This document shows, piece by piece, positions 8,693 to 19,343 of a stretch of 64,000 nucleotides of DNA. Numbering within the stretch: the first letter of the stretch is position 1; each line of letters opens with the position of its first letter. Under the pieces are notes generated by a model. It saw only the letters and a list, made by a program, of their open reading frames with translations. It ran no database searches and had not been told where the DNA came from. Position numbers and translations under genes: made by a program. The DNA comes from Mogibacterium neglectum (lineage in GTDB: Bacteria > Bacillota > Clostridia > Peptostreptococcales > Anaerovoracaceae), in NCBI RefSeq assembly GCF_030644205.1, contig NZ_CP128647.1, positions 1,488,001 to 1,552,000 on the forward strand, read 5' to 3'.

Positions 8693-10033
8693 CTAATTGT
8701 TCTGCACTAGCGCAAGCAAAGTTTTATAAGCCACAGGTCCAGCAACCTTATAGCCAGTACCACCGTTTTTCACCCATACTACGAAAGCATATGGATGATC
8801 TGCATCATCTATAAATCCAACAAACCACGCATCAGGTGTTCCGCTCCCAGTCTCTGCTGTTCCAGACTTTGCATAGATGTCGAGTCCTCGGAAATTACTC
8901 TCCCCATATGTGACCTTAACGTCATTTTTCATCATACTCTTCATCTTACCTGCTGTGTCACTACTAAGGTATTTGCCTAGTGAATCACCACCGGTAACCT
9001 TTTTAAGGAAATTAGATGAACCTATTATGTAAGGATTTATAGCTTTGCCGCCATTTGCAATAGCTCCCATGTAGACCATCATAGACGCAGGATTTACGAG
9101 ATCCTCCGCCTGCCCAATACCTGCCCAACTAAGTTTAATCGGGTCATCCTTTGGAAAAACGAATGTCCCTTTTGCTGTCTTAATTCCGTTTATATCAAGT
9201 GAGTTGGTAAGTCCAATCTTCTTGACGTAATCCCTCATGGCACTTGCGCCAACCTTACGAGTGATTTCTCCAAACGCACCATTACAAGACTTTGCGAGTG
9301 CCATCTCGAAGTCAACATGTCCATGTCGCTCTGTACACTTTATCGGCGACCCATTTACATACGTAACACCAGTGCAGTTAAAACTGAAATCATCTATATC
9401 ATCGACATTATCAATTGCCGCCGCAGCTGTTACCGTCTTAAATGTTGAGCCTGGCGTGAGCCTACCCGAGAGAAATGTATTGAAATATTCAGATGAGCTA
9501 GAATTTGTCGGAAGTACCCCCTTAGGATCAACCGATGGCGTGCATACCATCGCCATTATCTCTCCGGTTTTATAGTTATATACTCCGACCATTCCCTGGC
9601 GGTTACCGAGTGCCTTGTACGCAGCTAAATTAGCCTTTGCATCTATGGTTAAATTGATTTTGCTTCCGTCCTTAGTGGTATCATAAGTCCCGTTTAGCAG
9701 GTCGTACCCTATGAGCTGCGGTCTAAATACGTTGATTGCACCCGTAGCAATATTGCCCTTTGGATCTCCAACCGCATGAACAGTTGCCTTTCTAAGCGAA
9801 GCGTCAGAAGGATACACGAGTCCATCCTTTGTGCAGTTAAGCAGCATCACGCCATTTCTGTCATAGATAGTGCCACGGTTGACTTCACCGTTAGTATATA
9901 TCTGCCTATTTCCATAGAAGCTCGCCCAGTCTTGTCCCTTTGTTACGAACCTCCATGTAAAAATCAATATTCCTATGAATAGCGACGCGGCAAGCAGCAG
10001 ACAGATATTCGCTCTACGCTCTAGTTTCCGCAT
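8693..10033 (-). CDS. pbpA: Class B penicillin-binding protein (peptidoglycan D,D-transpeptidase)
   Basis: 446 aa, short for the family and like PbpA/FtsI-type proteins. One N-terminal membrane anchor (11-28), a dimerisation region from RGTIYDRNG (53-61), and the three active-site motifs: STFK (S196), SCN (249-251) and KSGT (389-392). It cross-links peptidoglycan outside the membrane. It follows an FHA-FtsW/RodA gene, the usual glycosyltransferase partner, with 28 bp between them. ATG is preceded by AAAGGAGG. Confidence 0.88.
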   Translation of the reverse strand: MRKLERRANICLLLAASLFIGILIFTWRFVTKGQDWASFYGNRQIYTNGEVNRGTIYDRNGVMLLNCTKDGLVYPSDASLRKATVHAVGDPKGNIATGAINVFRPQLIGYDLLNGTYDTTKDGSKINLTIDAKANLAAYKALGNRQGMVGVYNYKTGEIMAMVCTPSVDPKGVLPTNSSSSEYFNTFLSGRLTPGSTFKTVTAAAAIDNVDDIDDFSFNCTGVTYVNGSPIKCTERHGHVDFEMALAKSCNGAFGEITRKVGASAMRDYVKKIGLTNSLDINGIKTAKGTFVFPKDDPIKLSWAGIGQAEDLVNPASMMVYMGAIANGGKAINPYIIGSSNFLKKVTGGDSLGKYLSSDTAGKMKSMMKNDVKVTYGESNFRGLDIYAKSGTAETGSGTPDAWFVGFIDDADHPYAFVVWVKNGGTGYKVAGPVAYKTLLALVQNN

Positions 10034-10061
10034 ATGCTACCTCCTTTTGTCTTCGTACCCA

Positions 10062-11795
10062 TCATGGTCTCCTCTTAATCGCAAGGCTTGCATCCTTACG
10101 CATATCCGCAGCCTTAAAGTACGCCAGCATTGCCCATGAACACATCGCACTCGTACCACCCGTAGAGACGAATGGGAAAGTAACTCCAGTTAGCGGAAAC
10201 AGGTCTACTGCTCCAAATATATTTAGCATGGTCTGAAAAATCATCATCGTCGCAGCACCGCACGCTGCTATCGTGTAGAAAGCCGATCTTCCTGCCACGA
10301 TTGAATTTACCGCAAACAGCGAAAGTGTAATGATACATAGAACGAGCAGAATTGATATTATGAGGCCCCATTCTTCAGTGACAAACCCGAATACGAGGTC
10401 TGTGTTGGAGGCTGCAACGGTCTTTAGAGACCCATTCCCTGCGCCAAGGCCGAGGAGACCTCCACCAGATGCATAAGACATGGTTCTAGTCTGCTGATAT
10501 CCCATACCGTTGATGAAATCTGGTTCCCACACATGCCCCCAAGCATTGAATCTGCTCAGTATGTATGGCTTAAATCGGAGTACAAGTATACCCATGATTC
10601 CAGCCGCCCCTATCGTGAGTATAAGTCTCGAAAAATCACCACTCCTCAGGAACGAAATTACCAGATACGTAACGAAGAAGATAAGCGCACCTCCGAAGTC
10701 TCCCATCTTAGCAAGGCAAGCCAGACAGAACAATGAAAACAGCATGAAGCCGTAGAGATTTTTCTTGTTGAATAGATTCTCCATCGTCGCTGCCCCGATG
10801 CATATGAATGCGAGCTTGACGATTTCAGAAGGCTGAATTGAGATGCCACCGACTGTAACCCAGTTGGCAGCTCCAAATTTAGTCGTTCCAAATATCACAT
10901 TGAACAGCAAAAGCCCTATAGCAAGCACAGCGAGCACTGGCTTAATCTTCTCCGTCCTCTTGAGGTCACGCATATATATGCACATGAATATGAATATAAA
11001 GATACCAACAAGCGTCGCCATATACTGTTTCATAGTGAGTGAAGGATTTGCAGAGGTCGTAACCGCTAGTCCTATAGTCGACATGAAGAATGCTATCATC
11101 TCCATCTCAAATCCCTTGCTACCCATCGCCCTAAAGAGAATCACATAAATCCACATAGTAGCAGAAAGCAGCGGAATTGAAAGAAGCGCCCCCGGAGTGA
11201 GGTTCGTCCCCATGCCAATTATCAGCTGTATCATCGTCAGAAATTGAAATGCAGTGATAGCAACCATAAGCGGCCATGGCGAGACAGGTTTCTTGTCCAT
11301 CGAGCGCATAGCATCATTATTCTTTTCCTCTTCGACGCTTATCGCAGCGAGTGTGCACTTTGCACCACCCATTACGATTTCGTCGCCAGGATTTATTATG
11401 TATTTCTTACGCGGAATGAGCTGAATCCCATTGATAATAGTTCCATTCTTGGAATTCAAATCCTTGAACATCCATTTTCCGTCTTTACGGCGAATCAAAA
11501 GCGCCTGCGTATTGGAAATCGTATCGAGCTCAATACGTAGGTCAACAGATGATGATCTGCCGATTATGTTCTCCCAATGCGTGATTGGGAGTGTAACACC
11601 ATCCTCAACAGATAGGTAACCCCAGACCTCTGGAGTCACCCTTGTTGAGAGTAGCGACATGATGGATTTCATAAGAATGTAAACTGCCAAAATTACAAAG
11701 ACCCATCTCGATGCTGTCGTTATGTATTTTGCGAAAATAGGATTATTCTCGACAAAAGTAAGTACGGATGTAAATAAACTATCTATGGTCACCAC
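10062..11795 (-). CDS. FHA domain-FtsW/RodA/SpoVE family fusion
   Basis: 577 aa: membrane segment at 31-47, FHA domain at about 60-150 (GRSSS at 79-83, NSKNGTIING at 114-123), then about ten membrane helices of a SEDS peptidoglycan polymerase (GGISIQPSEIVKLAF, FPFVSTGGTSAM). FHA domains bind phosphothreonine; here the usual S-R-x-H strand reads S-N-T-Q, so binding may be lost or changed. The SEDS part polymerises glycan from lipid II and pairs with the transpeptidase encoded just downstream. Start is one of two adjacent GTG codons; the ribosome site is poor. It begins 17 bp after glnS. Confidence 0.85.
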   Translation of the reverse strand: MVTIDSLFTSVLTFVENNPIFAKYITTASRWVFVILAVYILMKSIMSLLSTRVTPEVWGYLSVEDGVTLPITHWENIIGRSSSVDLRIELDTISNTQALLIRRKDGKWMFKDLNSKNGTIINGIQLIPRKKYIINPGDEIVMGGAKCTLAAISVEEEKNNDAMRSMDKKPVSPWPLMVAITAFQFLTMIQLIIGMGTNLTPGALLSIPLLSATMWIYVILFRAMGSKGFEMEMIAFFMSTIGLAVTTSANPSLTMKQYMATLVGIFIFIFMCIYMRDLKRTEKIKPVLAVLAIGLLLFNVIFGTTKFGAANWVTVGGISIQPSEIVKLAFICIGAATMENLFNKKNLYGFMLFSLFCLACLAKMGDFGGALIFFVTYLVISFLRSGDFSRLILTIGAAGIMGILVLRFKPYILSRFNAWGHVWEPDFINGMGYQQTRTMSYASGGGLLGLGAGNGSLKTVAASNTDLVFGFVTEEWGLIISILLVLCIITLSLFAVNSIVAGRSAFYTIAACGAATMMIFQTMLNIFGAVDLFPLTGVTFPFVSTGGTSAMCSWAMLAYFKAADMRKDASLAIKRRP

Positions 11796-11812
11796 CCCAT
11801 TTACAGTAATCT

Positions 11813-13474
11813 CTATTTCTTCCAGGAGCTCTTGAGACTTACGATACTGTTAAACACCTTCTCGTAATCAGTCGTTAGCTCGCTATCCGCAATATAATAC
11901 CCCTTGCGGAAGAACTGGAATCTCTCGCCAGCTTTGACATCAGAAACTGATGGCTCAGCATAGCCCCAGGTCTCGTGCAACGAATCAGGATTTAGTTCTA
12001 GATTGCCCTCTTCATTTTCAATCATGAGTGGCTGATACTCTCGTATCTTAATCTTCACTGCTGTAGAAGCCTCTACGAAGTGAATTGTGCCCTTTACCTT
12101 GCGATTTCCGCCTTCGGTTCCACTTTTAGTCTCTGGATCGTAAGTGCAGAGCAGTTCCTTGATGGAGCCATCTTCGTTCTTAACAACCTCCTTGCAGGTG
12201 ATAAAATAACCACCCTTAAGTCTAACCTCGTTGCCAGGGAATAATCTGAAATACTTCTTGATAGGTACTTCCATAAAATCATCTCCGTCTATCCATAGCT
12301 CACGACCAAACGGAATTTTTCTCTCTCCAAGCTCTGGCGCATTTCTGTTATTCTCAACCTCGCAAGTCTCAATCTGACCTTCGGGATAGTTTGTAATCAC
12401 TACCTTAATCGGATTCATTACAACATTGCGAGCTGCAACCTTAAACTGGAGATCGTCACGCACGCTAGTCTCGAGCTGTGCAAAGTCTACTGTCGAGTTG
12501 GACTTAGCTACACCGATATCGTCGCAGAAGCTTCTGATTGCCTCTGGTGTATATCCACGTCTTCTTATACCTGCAATTGTAGGCATGCGTGGATCATCCC
12601 ATCCTGAAACAGTGCCTTCATCAACGAGTTTCTTGAGATATCTCTTACTCATAAGCATATTGGTAATATTGAGCCTTGCGAACTCAATCTGTCTTGGCTG
12701 TGGATTCCAGAAACCAACTTCATTGAGCACCCAATCGTACAGTGGTCTGTGATCCTCAAACTCGAGCGTACAGATAGAATGCGAGATTCCTTCAATCGCG
12801 TCTTCAATCGGATGTGCGAAATCGTACATCGGATATATGCACCATTTGTCTCCCGTATTGTGATGAGTAGCATGTGCAACTCTGTATATAATAGGATCTC
12901 TCATGTTGATGTTAGGTGAGCTCATGTCAATCTTGGCACGAAGCACCGCCTCTCCATCACTATACTTCCCAGATCTCATATCTTCAAATAGAGCTAGGTT
13001 CTCATCAATCGACCTATTTCTATACGGACTCTCCTTGCCAGGCTCAGTAAGCGTTCCTCTGTACTCCTTCATCTGCTCAGCTGTAAGCTCACATACATAA
13101 GCCTTGCCTTTCTTAATCAGCTCAATCGCTGCATCATACATTGTATCAAAGTAGTCAGAAGCCCATCTCTTCTCGTCCCACTCGAATCCGAGCCAGCGAA
13201 CATCCTCCTCGATTGAATTTACGTATTCCATATCCTCCTTTACAGGGTTGGTGTCATCGTATCTTAGGTTGCATTTGCCGCCGTATTTCTTAGCAGTTCC
13301 GAAGTTAAGGCAAATGGACTTAGCGTGTCCAATATGCAGGTATCCGTTGGGTTCCGGTGGAAATCTCGTGTAAACCTCTTGGTACTTACCTTCCGCTAAA
13401 TCCTCATCTATCATGTTGTGAATGAAATTGCTTCTCATCGTAGTTTCTGGTGAATGCTCTTTTTCGATAGCCAT
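11813..13474 (-). CDS. glnS: Glutaminyl-tRNA synthetase
   Basis: 553 aa, class Ic synthetase of normal length. [15 protein letters not shown] near residue 40 holds the HIGH motif and MSKR near 270 is the KMSKS-type motif. It charges tRNA-Gln directly with glutamine; many Firmicutes instead use GatCAB, so the gene marks a direct pathway here. ATG follows GGAGG. A hairpin fills almost all of its leader (13501-13569). Confidence 0.93.
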   Translation of the reverse strand: MAIEKEHSPETTMRSNFIHNMIDEDLAEGKYQEVYTRFPPEPNGYLHIGHAKSICLNFGTAKKYGGKCNLRYDDTNPVKEDMEYVNSIEEDVRWLGFEWDEKRWASDYFDTMYDAAIELIKKGKAYVCELTAEQMKEYRGTLTEPGKESPYRNRSIDENLALFEDMRSGKYSDGEAVLRAKIDMSSPNINMRDPIIYRVAHATHHNTGDKWCIYPMYDFAHPIEDAIEGISHSICTLEFEDHRPLYDWVLNEVGFWNPQPRQIEFARLNITNMLMSKRYLKKLVDEGTVSGWDDPRMPTIAGIRRRGYTPEAIRSFCDDIGVAKSNSTVDFAQLETSVRDDLQFKVAARNVVMNPIKVVITNYPEGQIETCEVENNRNAPELGERKIPFGRELWIDGDDFMEVPIKKYFRLFPGNEVRLKGGYFITCKEVVKNEDGSIKELLCTYDPETKSGTEGGNRKVKGTIHFVEASTAVKIKIREYQPLMIENEEGNLELNPDSLHETWGYAEPSVSDVKAGERFQFFRKGYYIADSELTTDYEKVFNSIVSLKSSWKK

Positions 13475-13500
13475 TACTGCCCTCCTCGGCTTAGTTTAGT

Positions 13501-13590
13501 GCATGTTCGCCAAGTCACGAACGCTAACCTCTACGCGGTTACCCGATGCGTCCACAACCTGGCGAATGCGTTAATTTTATTAAAATTATA
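13501..13590 (-). promoter_or_regulatory. glnS promoter and structured leader
   Basis: Minus strand: TATAAT at 13590-13585 with a weak TTTGAA or TTTTGA 16-17 bp upstream. The leader then forms a hairpin with outer arms CCTGGCGAA-side (13569-13558) and TTCGCCAAG-side (13514-13506), pairing 8 of 9 positions, and an inner AACC/GGTT helix. No terminator or T-box sequence follows; the ribosome site GGAGG lies outside the hairpin. Confidence 0.45.
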
Positions 13591-13659
13591 TCATAATCAT
13601 GCAGCTTTCAAAAGCCGGAGCAACTCATAACCCCTAAAAACACTATGTAGATTATGTAT

Positions 13660-16113
13660 CTATATATCCACCCTTGCCAATATCGCTGCCGGTGTCTTGC
13701 GCATCGTCTGGAAGACCGGCATCAATCCAACTATTAGGTTAAACAGTAGTAGAACTAGAAACGACAGAACTGCAACCCAAGGTGCAATATAAAACTTCGC
13801 TCCAAACAGTGCGGTGGTATGGCTGAGCACGTAATAGGTTGCTGCTATGCCTGGAATTGCTGTAATCATCGTTATTACTGCAATCTCACCTATAAACATC
13901 TTATAGATATCACGCTTCCTTAGTCCTATCGCTCTCATCGTGCCCACTTCCCTAATTCTAGAAAGTAATGATGACCTCAGCATCAGGAAAAGCTCTATTA
14001 GTGCAACTAAGATGATAATCCCTGCTGCGGTGACTGTACTTCTGAAGTTTTGCGCTTCTGAAAGCTTGTACTTCTCCTTATCTCGGTCATAATTGATTTG
14101 AACCGAATATCCCTGTTCGGTAAGTTTATCTGCAAGCGCACCTGGGTCATCTGAGTATACTGATACCACTCTCTGCTTTGATATATATCCTAGCAGGATA
14201 GTGTGATTAGTCGTGTAGTATGCATCATCATCCTGCGAATCTGTCGTGTAGTATCCGACTACCTTGAGTTTGTGATTATTTACCTTTGCGGTGATCTCCT
14301 TATTGAGTGGCATATCCTCTTCATGCGTATCGCGTACTACAACCTCGTAGTCGTTCGCTGGTGCCTTACCCTTCTTAATCTTAAGCGAAGAAGGTGCATA
14401 AGCATAATCTGTAATCGGATTATCGCTATCTTGATTGGATCCTTCATTCGCATCTTCTATTGGCATGCTAGAAGGTGCATCGAGTGTCGAGGTTGACTGG
14501 CTATACATGAGCACATCCTGGCAGCAGCTGTCTGCAAAGAATGCTGATGGCGAATTTATATTGGAGATTCCTGTAATTGTAAATTCTCCAAGATTCTTCA
14601 CTTTAATTTTTCTTCCGATTAGGTCGGAGGTCTTAATCATACCTGCTTCCTGGACAACTCTCGATTTGAACATTTTGTCTACCAACATCTTGTCTATAAC
14701 AATACCCTTATTGTCAGTCGGCAGTTTGCCTTTGTACAACTCTGATTTCTTGAGTACACTCACAGGTGTTATCGATGCTCCAAACTGCATCTCATAATTC
14801 GAAGTCTGAAGGTATTCAGTGAACGGCATCTTGAGTGTCACCTGCGTATTCCCTGCAAATGCAGCTCTCGCGCCCTCTACATTTCGCAGTGTTTCTACGA
14901 GTGTCTGATTCTTCTTGGTGTTATTTACAGTAATGTAGTTCGCATTAGTAGTGAGAAAATCTTTTTCTTTGATATCCAGTACTCCCAGCACATTACTTAT
15001 AGCAATGAATGTAAATATCGAAGCAAACATAAATCCGATCAATAGCAGTTTCTTAAGTCTGTTGAATTTGGAGATTGTCCTTATCCCATTCGTAAACATC
15101 TTGATTGGCGAATAAAGCGAAGTGTATTTTGCCTTGTATCCTTCAGGCAGATACTTGTCATACTCGAAGCGATTGTTCTCGTAGATACTGGAATCCATCG
15201 CCGAGTAATGATCATCTATTAGTTCGATATTAGAATTCTCGTCTACCACGTTATATCTGCCACCTGTGTCTACGTACAGATTGCCAGCTCTAAGAACTAG
15301 CTTTATACCAGCCTCAGAAAGCCCGTCACTGTAAACATCAACCTGAATATCTTGTTTTCCATACGAATCATGCTTAGGCATGTCCTTGAGGTATATCTTA
15401 TTCTCAAGCTGATAATCTAGATAGTTATCGGTATCATTTTCTCTATCACCAATTACCTTTCCATCCTTCATGTCTATGATTCTTGATGAATAGAACTCCG
15501 CTATTTTCTTCTCGTGTGTTACGAGCAGAACGAGTCTGTCCTTGGAAATAGTCTTGATGATGTTCATGACCTCGATTGTGTTCGCACTATCGAGGTTTCC
15601 GGTCGGCTCGTCGGCTATGATGATGCGCGGATTCTTGACAATGGCACGCGCGATTGCCACGCGCTGTCTTTGTCCTCCTGAGAGCGCATCGGTCGTCTTG
15701 TTTCTAAACTGATAGATTCCTACTGACTTTAGGCAGTAATTAACACGTTCTTTGATTACATGCTTATCTTTGATCCCAATCATTCTAAGCGCAATTGCGA
15801 CATTTTCGAATACCGTCATCCTGTCAAGCAGATTGAAGTTCTGGAAAATATACCCTATCTTAGCATTGCGTATCGAATCTACCTTCGATGATCTCATCTT
15901 GGATATACACGCATCATCGATAAATATCTTTCCAGAATTAACCTTATCAAGTCCTCCGATAGCATTTAAAAGCGTCGTCTTGCCGCATCCAGATGGTCCG
16001 AGTAGCGCTACAATACCAGTCTCGGGTAACTCCAGAGAGGTGTCGTTAATTACATGTATTTCATTGGCTTTACGCTTATTGAAAAACTTATTTACATGCT
16101 GCAACTTAATCAT
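13660..16113 (-). CDS. ABC transporter: ATPase fused to FtsX-type permease (second gene of pair)
   Basis: 817 aa. ATPase domain at 1-225 with Walker [10 protein letters not shown], signature LSGGQRQRV and Walker [14 protein letters not shown] cytoplasmic linker leads to one membrane helix near 355, a large extracellular domain of about 300 residues and three C-terminal helices with the FtsX motif [19 protein letters not shown]. This is the MacB-like mechanotransmission layout, acting on envelope-active peptides or lipoproteins rather than importing solutes. It starts 2 bp after the upstream paralogue; the ribosome site GAGGAGG lies in that gene's end. The substrate is unknown. Confidence 0.85.
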   Translation of the reverse strand: MIKLQHVNKFFNKRKANEIHVINDTSLELPETGIVALLGPSGCGKTTLLNAIGGLDKVNSGKIFIDDACISKMRSSKVDSIRNAKIGYIFQNFNLLDRMTVFENVAIALRMIGIKDKHVIKERVNYCLKSVGIYQFRNKTTDALSGGQRQRVAIARAIVKNPRIIIADEPTGNLDSANTIEVMNIIKTISKDRLVLLVTHEKKIAEFYSSRIIDMKDGKVIGDRENDTDNYLDYQLENKIYLKDMPKHDSYGKQDIQVDVYSDGLSEAGIKLVLRAGNLYVDTGGRYNVVDENSNIELIDDHYSAMDSSIYENNRFEYDKYLPEGYKAKYTSLYSPIKMFTNGIRTISKFNRLKKLLLIGFMFASIFTFIAISNVLGVLDIKEKDFLTTNANYITVNNTKKNQTLVETLRNVEGARAAFAGNTQVTLKMPFTEYLQTSNYEMQFGASITPVSVLKKSELYKGKLPTDNKGIVIDKMLVDKMFKSRVVQEAGMIKTSDLIGRKIKVKNLGEFTITGISNINSPSAFFADSCCQDVLMYSQSTSTLDAPSSMPIEDANEGSNQDSDNPITDYAYAPSSLKIKKGKAPANDYEVVVRDTHEEDMPLNKEITAKVNNHKLKVVGYYTTDSQDDDAYYTTNHTILLGYISKQRVVSVYSDDPGALADKLTEQGYSVQINYDRDKEKYKLSEAQNFRSTVTAAGIIILVALIELFLMLRSSLLSRIREVGTMRAIGLRKRDIYKMFIGEIAVITMITAIPGIAATYYVLSHTTALFGAKFYIAPWVAVLSFLVLLLFNLIVGLMPVFQTMRKTPAAILARVDI

Positions 16114-16115
16114 TT

Positions 16116-18794
16116 TTAGTCCTCCTCTCTATAAATGTTCATCGCTGACTTCTTGAAAATTTTGCGCGAATATCTGTTTGCAATGAGAAGAGACATAAGC
16201 ATAAGCGCTACCGTAAGAATAATATAATCCTTAAATTCTAGATATAATAGCGCATTTTTAAGTGCCTTTACGTTTACCAGTCCCTTCGAGGTAAGATAAA
16301 TACCCACGAAATTTACCGCAAGCGCAATTACCATCATCATCAATAATTCGATGCGCAGAATCGCACTCGTATTCTTCCTCGTACCACCGAGAATTCTTAG
16401 TGTCGCATAGTACGAATTTCTCGACCTCATGATAAGTCTTATTATCATATAGGCGATAAAGAATAGCACCACAAACCCTATAGCCGTGAAAACAACCTGA
16501 ACCAGTTTTACCAAGAATAGCTGTGGTAAAGGATCCTTGCTGATCATCTTCTTCATCGCGAATGTCTTGTATACGCCGAACCTGTCGATTGATGAAGCCA
16601 GAGTATTCACATTGAGGTCGTTATCTGCAAATACACTTATCTGATAATTCCCTCGATTGTATAAGGCGTTATAATCTTCAGGATTTATATAGACTCTCGC
16701 ATTTTTTGTTTCATAATCATCCTTCGAAAGTCCGAGCAGCTTCTGTGCGCTACTCTTACTCACACTCTTTGTAGTTTTGAGTGTAATATCCGCAGAATAG
16801 TATATATTTGAGATTGAGATGTTAAGCGGTTTATTCTGCCATTTGTCGTCTTTGTAGTTCTTAGTCTGATCTTCATAGATGTATGATTCACCCTTTGGTA
16901 CGTTGGAATTCGATTCTATATACGACCTAGCATTGGCTTTTTTAACCTTCTGACCGCTGAAGTCGACTACAGCACTTGACCTCGTGCTAAGTGTGTTCAT
17001 TACTACTTTTCTCGCAAGCGCATCGCTGCAGTAGTACTTTACGGTTCCATTGCTTGGGTTGATTCCAGATTTAAATGTATCATCATAAACTATAACGCCC
17101 GTCACTCTGACCTTTCCAACTTGAAGGGTTTCTCCATCCTCGTCTCCCATAAGGTCAAATTCCTTGCCGAGAAGTTCGTCTCTATTACCCTTCAGCGCAT
17201 CGTAGGTCATCGTAGACTTATCTGTTACCACGACTATGTCATTTTCCTGCTCGGGCAGCTTTCCATAGGTTAGTTCTTTAGCCTTTATCTTCTGCCCTGG
17301 ATAGAGAAGTCCTGTCATAAAGATATTTGAATCAAGAGTAATTTTTGCATCCACAACTGGATCTTCCTTGATGATGCTTTTGACATGCTTTAGCTTTTTA
17401 ATCTGTGCATAATCCTCATCCGTAAATGCAGAGTTATCTGACTTCTTTACGATGATTCGATCTGCACTAGTGTTGCTAAAATACTGATGACCAAGGCTAT
17501 TGATATCTTGCCTGTGCAGTGACTCTTTCGTGGACGAATACTGTCCTAGCACCGATGTCGCAACGAATATATAGATTATGAACAATAGAATAAACTTGGT
17601 CGGTAGATTGAACGTATTCCTGATACCAAGTCTTAATTCATTACCTAGTCCCATCTCATCATGACGAGTCAATTTGGATGCATTATGCCCGGTTTTCTTA
17701 TCACGCATTTCAGCGTACCTTTGAGATTCTACCCTCTCTGCCTTAACTTCCTTTTTCGCACCATCAGCCTCTTCAGCTTCTCTCTCCATACTTCTAGCCA
17801 CTCTACCCCTACGCATAGGGGCTGGCGATACCTCATTGCCTTCAAGCTCTTCCCGTGTGATTCTATTTACAACGTCTGAGTATCTAGAATCTTCTGGCAC
17901 GTCAAAATTGTTAGAATCTGCCGCTTCAAACTCGCCTTCCTCGACCCCAGGAATTATTAGTTCTGGTTCAAATGTATCGCTTTCCTTCTCTTTATTCTGA
18001 CTAGTTTCTTGACTATGTCGCACCTCGCTATCCGTCTGTTCACCGGAACCCTGCTGCTCGTTATCCAGGGATTGCTCATTATCTGAATGGAACTCTATTG
18101 TTTGACGTTCTCTGACCTTTTTATCCTCTATTATCTTTCCGTCATGAACTGTTATCTTTCGGGTGATGAATTTTTCAACCTGCTCGTAGTTGTGAGTTAC
18201 GATAACTACAAGCTTGTCCTTAGATATCCTGTAAAGTGTTTCAATAACCTTTGCAGCTGAAACCGTATCGAGATTGCCTGTTGGCTCATCCGCAACTATG
18301 ATAGGTGCATCCTTGGCAAGCGCACGCGCAATCGCTACTCTCTGCTTCTGCCCGCCGGAAAGTCTCGATGCTTTAGTCCTTCTGTATTCACCGAGGTCTA
18401 CGAGTTCGATAAGTTCATTTACATGGTCCTTGCACTCGCTGTGCTTCATACCGCACATCAGCATCGACAGCTCGATATTCTGATACACGCTATAGCTGTT
18501 CACAAGATTAAAATCCTGGAAAATATTTCCGATAAAGGTCTTCCTATATCTCTCGTAATCCTCCGTCTTGAAGGCGCTTGTGTCCTGTCCGCCAACGAAC
18601 ATTTCACCTTCTTCGTAAGTGTCAAGTCCAGAGATTACGTTAAGCAAGGTGGATTTACCGCTCCCACTTTCCCCTGTAATAGCAACGAACTCGCCCATGT
18701 CTAGGTTGAGATCTATTCTAGATAGTCCTGTACTGACGGTATCCTTGTTGGTGTAATACTTGGACACCTTATGCAGTTCAATCATGTGTGACAT
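16116..18794 (-). CDS. ABC transporter: ATPase fused to FtsX-type permease, with acidic linker
   Basis: 892 aa from the ATG at 18794, chosen because GCAGGAGG precedes it; an upstream in-frame start at 18887 lacks a ribosome site. ATPase domain at 1-225 ([26 protein letters not shown]), then about 150 residues of acidic, Gln/Glu/Ser-rich linker, a membrane helix near 405, an extracellular domain, and three C-terminal helices. The linker is unusual and absent from the second protein. The pair probably forms a heterodimer, each chain giving one ATPase and one permease half. Confidence 0.83.
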   Translation of the reverse strand: MSHMIELHKVSKYYTNKDTVSTGLSRIDLNLDMGEFVAITGESGSGKSTLLNVISGLDTYEEGEMFVGGQDTSAFKTEDYERYRKTFIGNIFQDFNLVNSYSVYQNIELSMLMCGMKHSECKDHVNELIELVDLGEYRRTKASRLSGGQKQRVAIARALAKDAPIIVADEPTGNLDTVSAAKVIETLYRISKDKLVVIVTHNYEQVEKFITRKITVHDGKIIEDKKVRERQTIEFHSDNEQSLDNEQQGSGEQTDSEVRHSQETSQNKEKESDTFEPELIIPGVEEGEFEAADSNNFDVPEDSRYSDVVNRITREELEGNEVSPAPMRRGRVARSMEREAEEADGAKKEVKAERVESQRYAEMRDKKTGHNASKLTRHDEMGLGNELRLGIRNTFNLPTKFILLFIIYIFVATSVLGQYSSTKESLHRQDINSLGHQYFSNTSADRIIVKKSDNSAFTDEDYAQIKKLKHVKSIIKEDPVVDAKITLDSNIFMTGLLYPGQKIKAKELTYGKLPEQENDIVVVTDKSTMTYDALKGNRDELLGKEFDLMGDEDGETLQVGKVRVTGVIVYDDTFKSGINPSNGTVKYYCSDALARKVVMNTLSTRSSAVVDFSGQKVKKANARSYIESNSNVPKGESYIYEDQTKNYKDDKWQNKPLNISISNIYYSADITLKTTKSVSKSSAQKLLGLSKDDYETKNARVYINPEDYNALYNRGNYQISVFADNDLNVNTLASSIDRFGVYKTFAMKKMISKDPLPQLFLVKLVQVVFTAIGFVVLFFIAYMIIRLIMRSRNSYYATLRILGGTRKNTSAILRIELLMMMVIALAVNFVGIYLTSKGLVNVKALKNALLYLEFKDYIILTVALMLMSLLIANRYSRKIFKKSAMNIYREED

Positions 18795-18967
18795 ATGTTC
18801 CTCCTGCTCATAATTTAATAAAGAACACCCTCTGTTAATCCGATTGTAATGGGGGAAATAATTGTTTTCAACAAGATTCATATTCATTAATATATTGCTA
18901 ATAGATTATTAATAATTGCATGTGATTCTTAATTATATGCACAGTGTTAATATTACGATTCATTCAT

Positions 18968-18996
18968 TTGACCAACTCTGCCATTCGCAGTATAAT
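18968..18996 (+). promoter_or_regulatory. Promoter of tRNA-Gly
   Basis: TTGACC (18968-18973), 17-bp spacer, TATAAT (18991-18996). The start near 19003 lies about 20 nt before the mature tRNA. Confidence 0.8.
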
Positions 18997-19022
18997 TACA
19001 TATGTAAACTCAATATCTATCT

Positions 19023-19096
19023 GCAGGTGTAGTTTAATGGTAAAATTCGAGCTTCCCAAGCTTGCGTCGAGGGTTCGATTCCCTTCACCTGCTCCA
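19023..19096 (+). tRNA. tRNA-Gly (anticodon CCC)
   Basis: Acceptor GCAGGTG (19023-19029) pairs with CACCTGC (19086-19092); the anticodon arm CGAGC-TTCCCAA-GCTTG gives anticodon CCC for GGG codons; the T arm is GAGGG-TTCGATT-CCCTT; CCA is encoded at 19094-19096. Confidence 0.95.
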
Positions 19097-19099
19097 TGC

Positions 19100-19128
19100 A
19101 AAGGAGGTGTAAATGCACCTCCTTTTTG
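19100..19128 (+). terminator. tRNA-Gly terminator
   Basis: AAAGGAGGTG and CACCTCCTTT pair around a short loop, then T5. It lies three bases after the CCA end. Confidence 0.85.
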
Positions 19129-19301
19129 TTATTCGTGTGGAATTGAATCCGAGACGCAAGCCATATAATCGGAGAGGAGGCGAATCTGGGTGTATCCTAC
19201 CATAAGCAAACACCCAGAAAACCGCTGTCAAGGTGCGTAGCCCGCAGCGCGGCGCCGAAGGCGGCCTTGATAGTGGGATATTCCCTTCACCTGCTCCATG
19301 C

Positions 19302-19330
19302 AAAGGAGGTGCAAATGCACCTCCTTTTTG
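19302..19330 (+). terminator. Duplicate copy of the tRNA-Gly terminator
   Basis: Same hairpin as at 19100-19128 with one loop-adjacent change (gtgt to gtgc); it would end any transcript starting in the inter-repeat segment. Confidence 0.8.
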
Positions 19331-19343
19331 TTATTCCGATGGA

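Noticed and set aside
13501-13569. glnS leader as a T-box
   Set aside because: GGTAACCGCG looks a little like the T-box sequence, but the leader is only about 100 nt and has no specifier stem or terminator.
19174-19187. Thirteen bases ggaggcgaatctg shared with the SRP RNA region near 58060
   Set aside because: A match of this length is expected many times by chance in 64 kb, and the flanks differ.
19085-19303. 72-aa minus-strand ORF
   Set aside because: It overlaps tRNA-Gly and both terminators; it is a by-product of the duplicated tRNA end.
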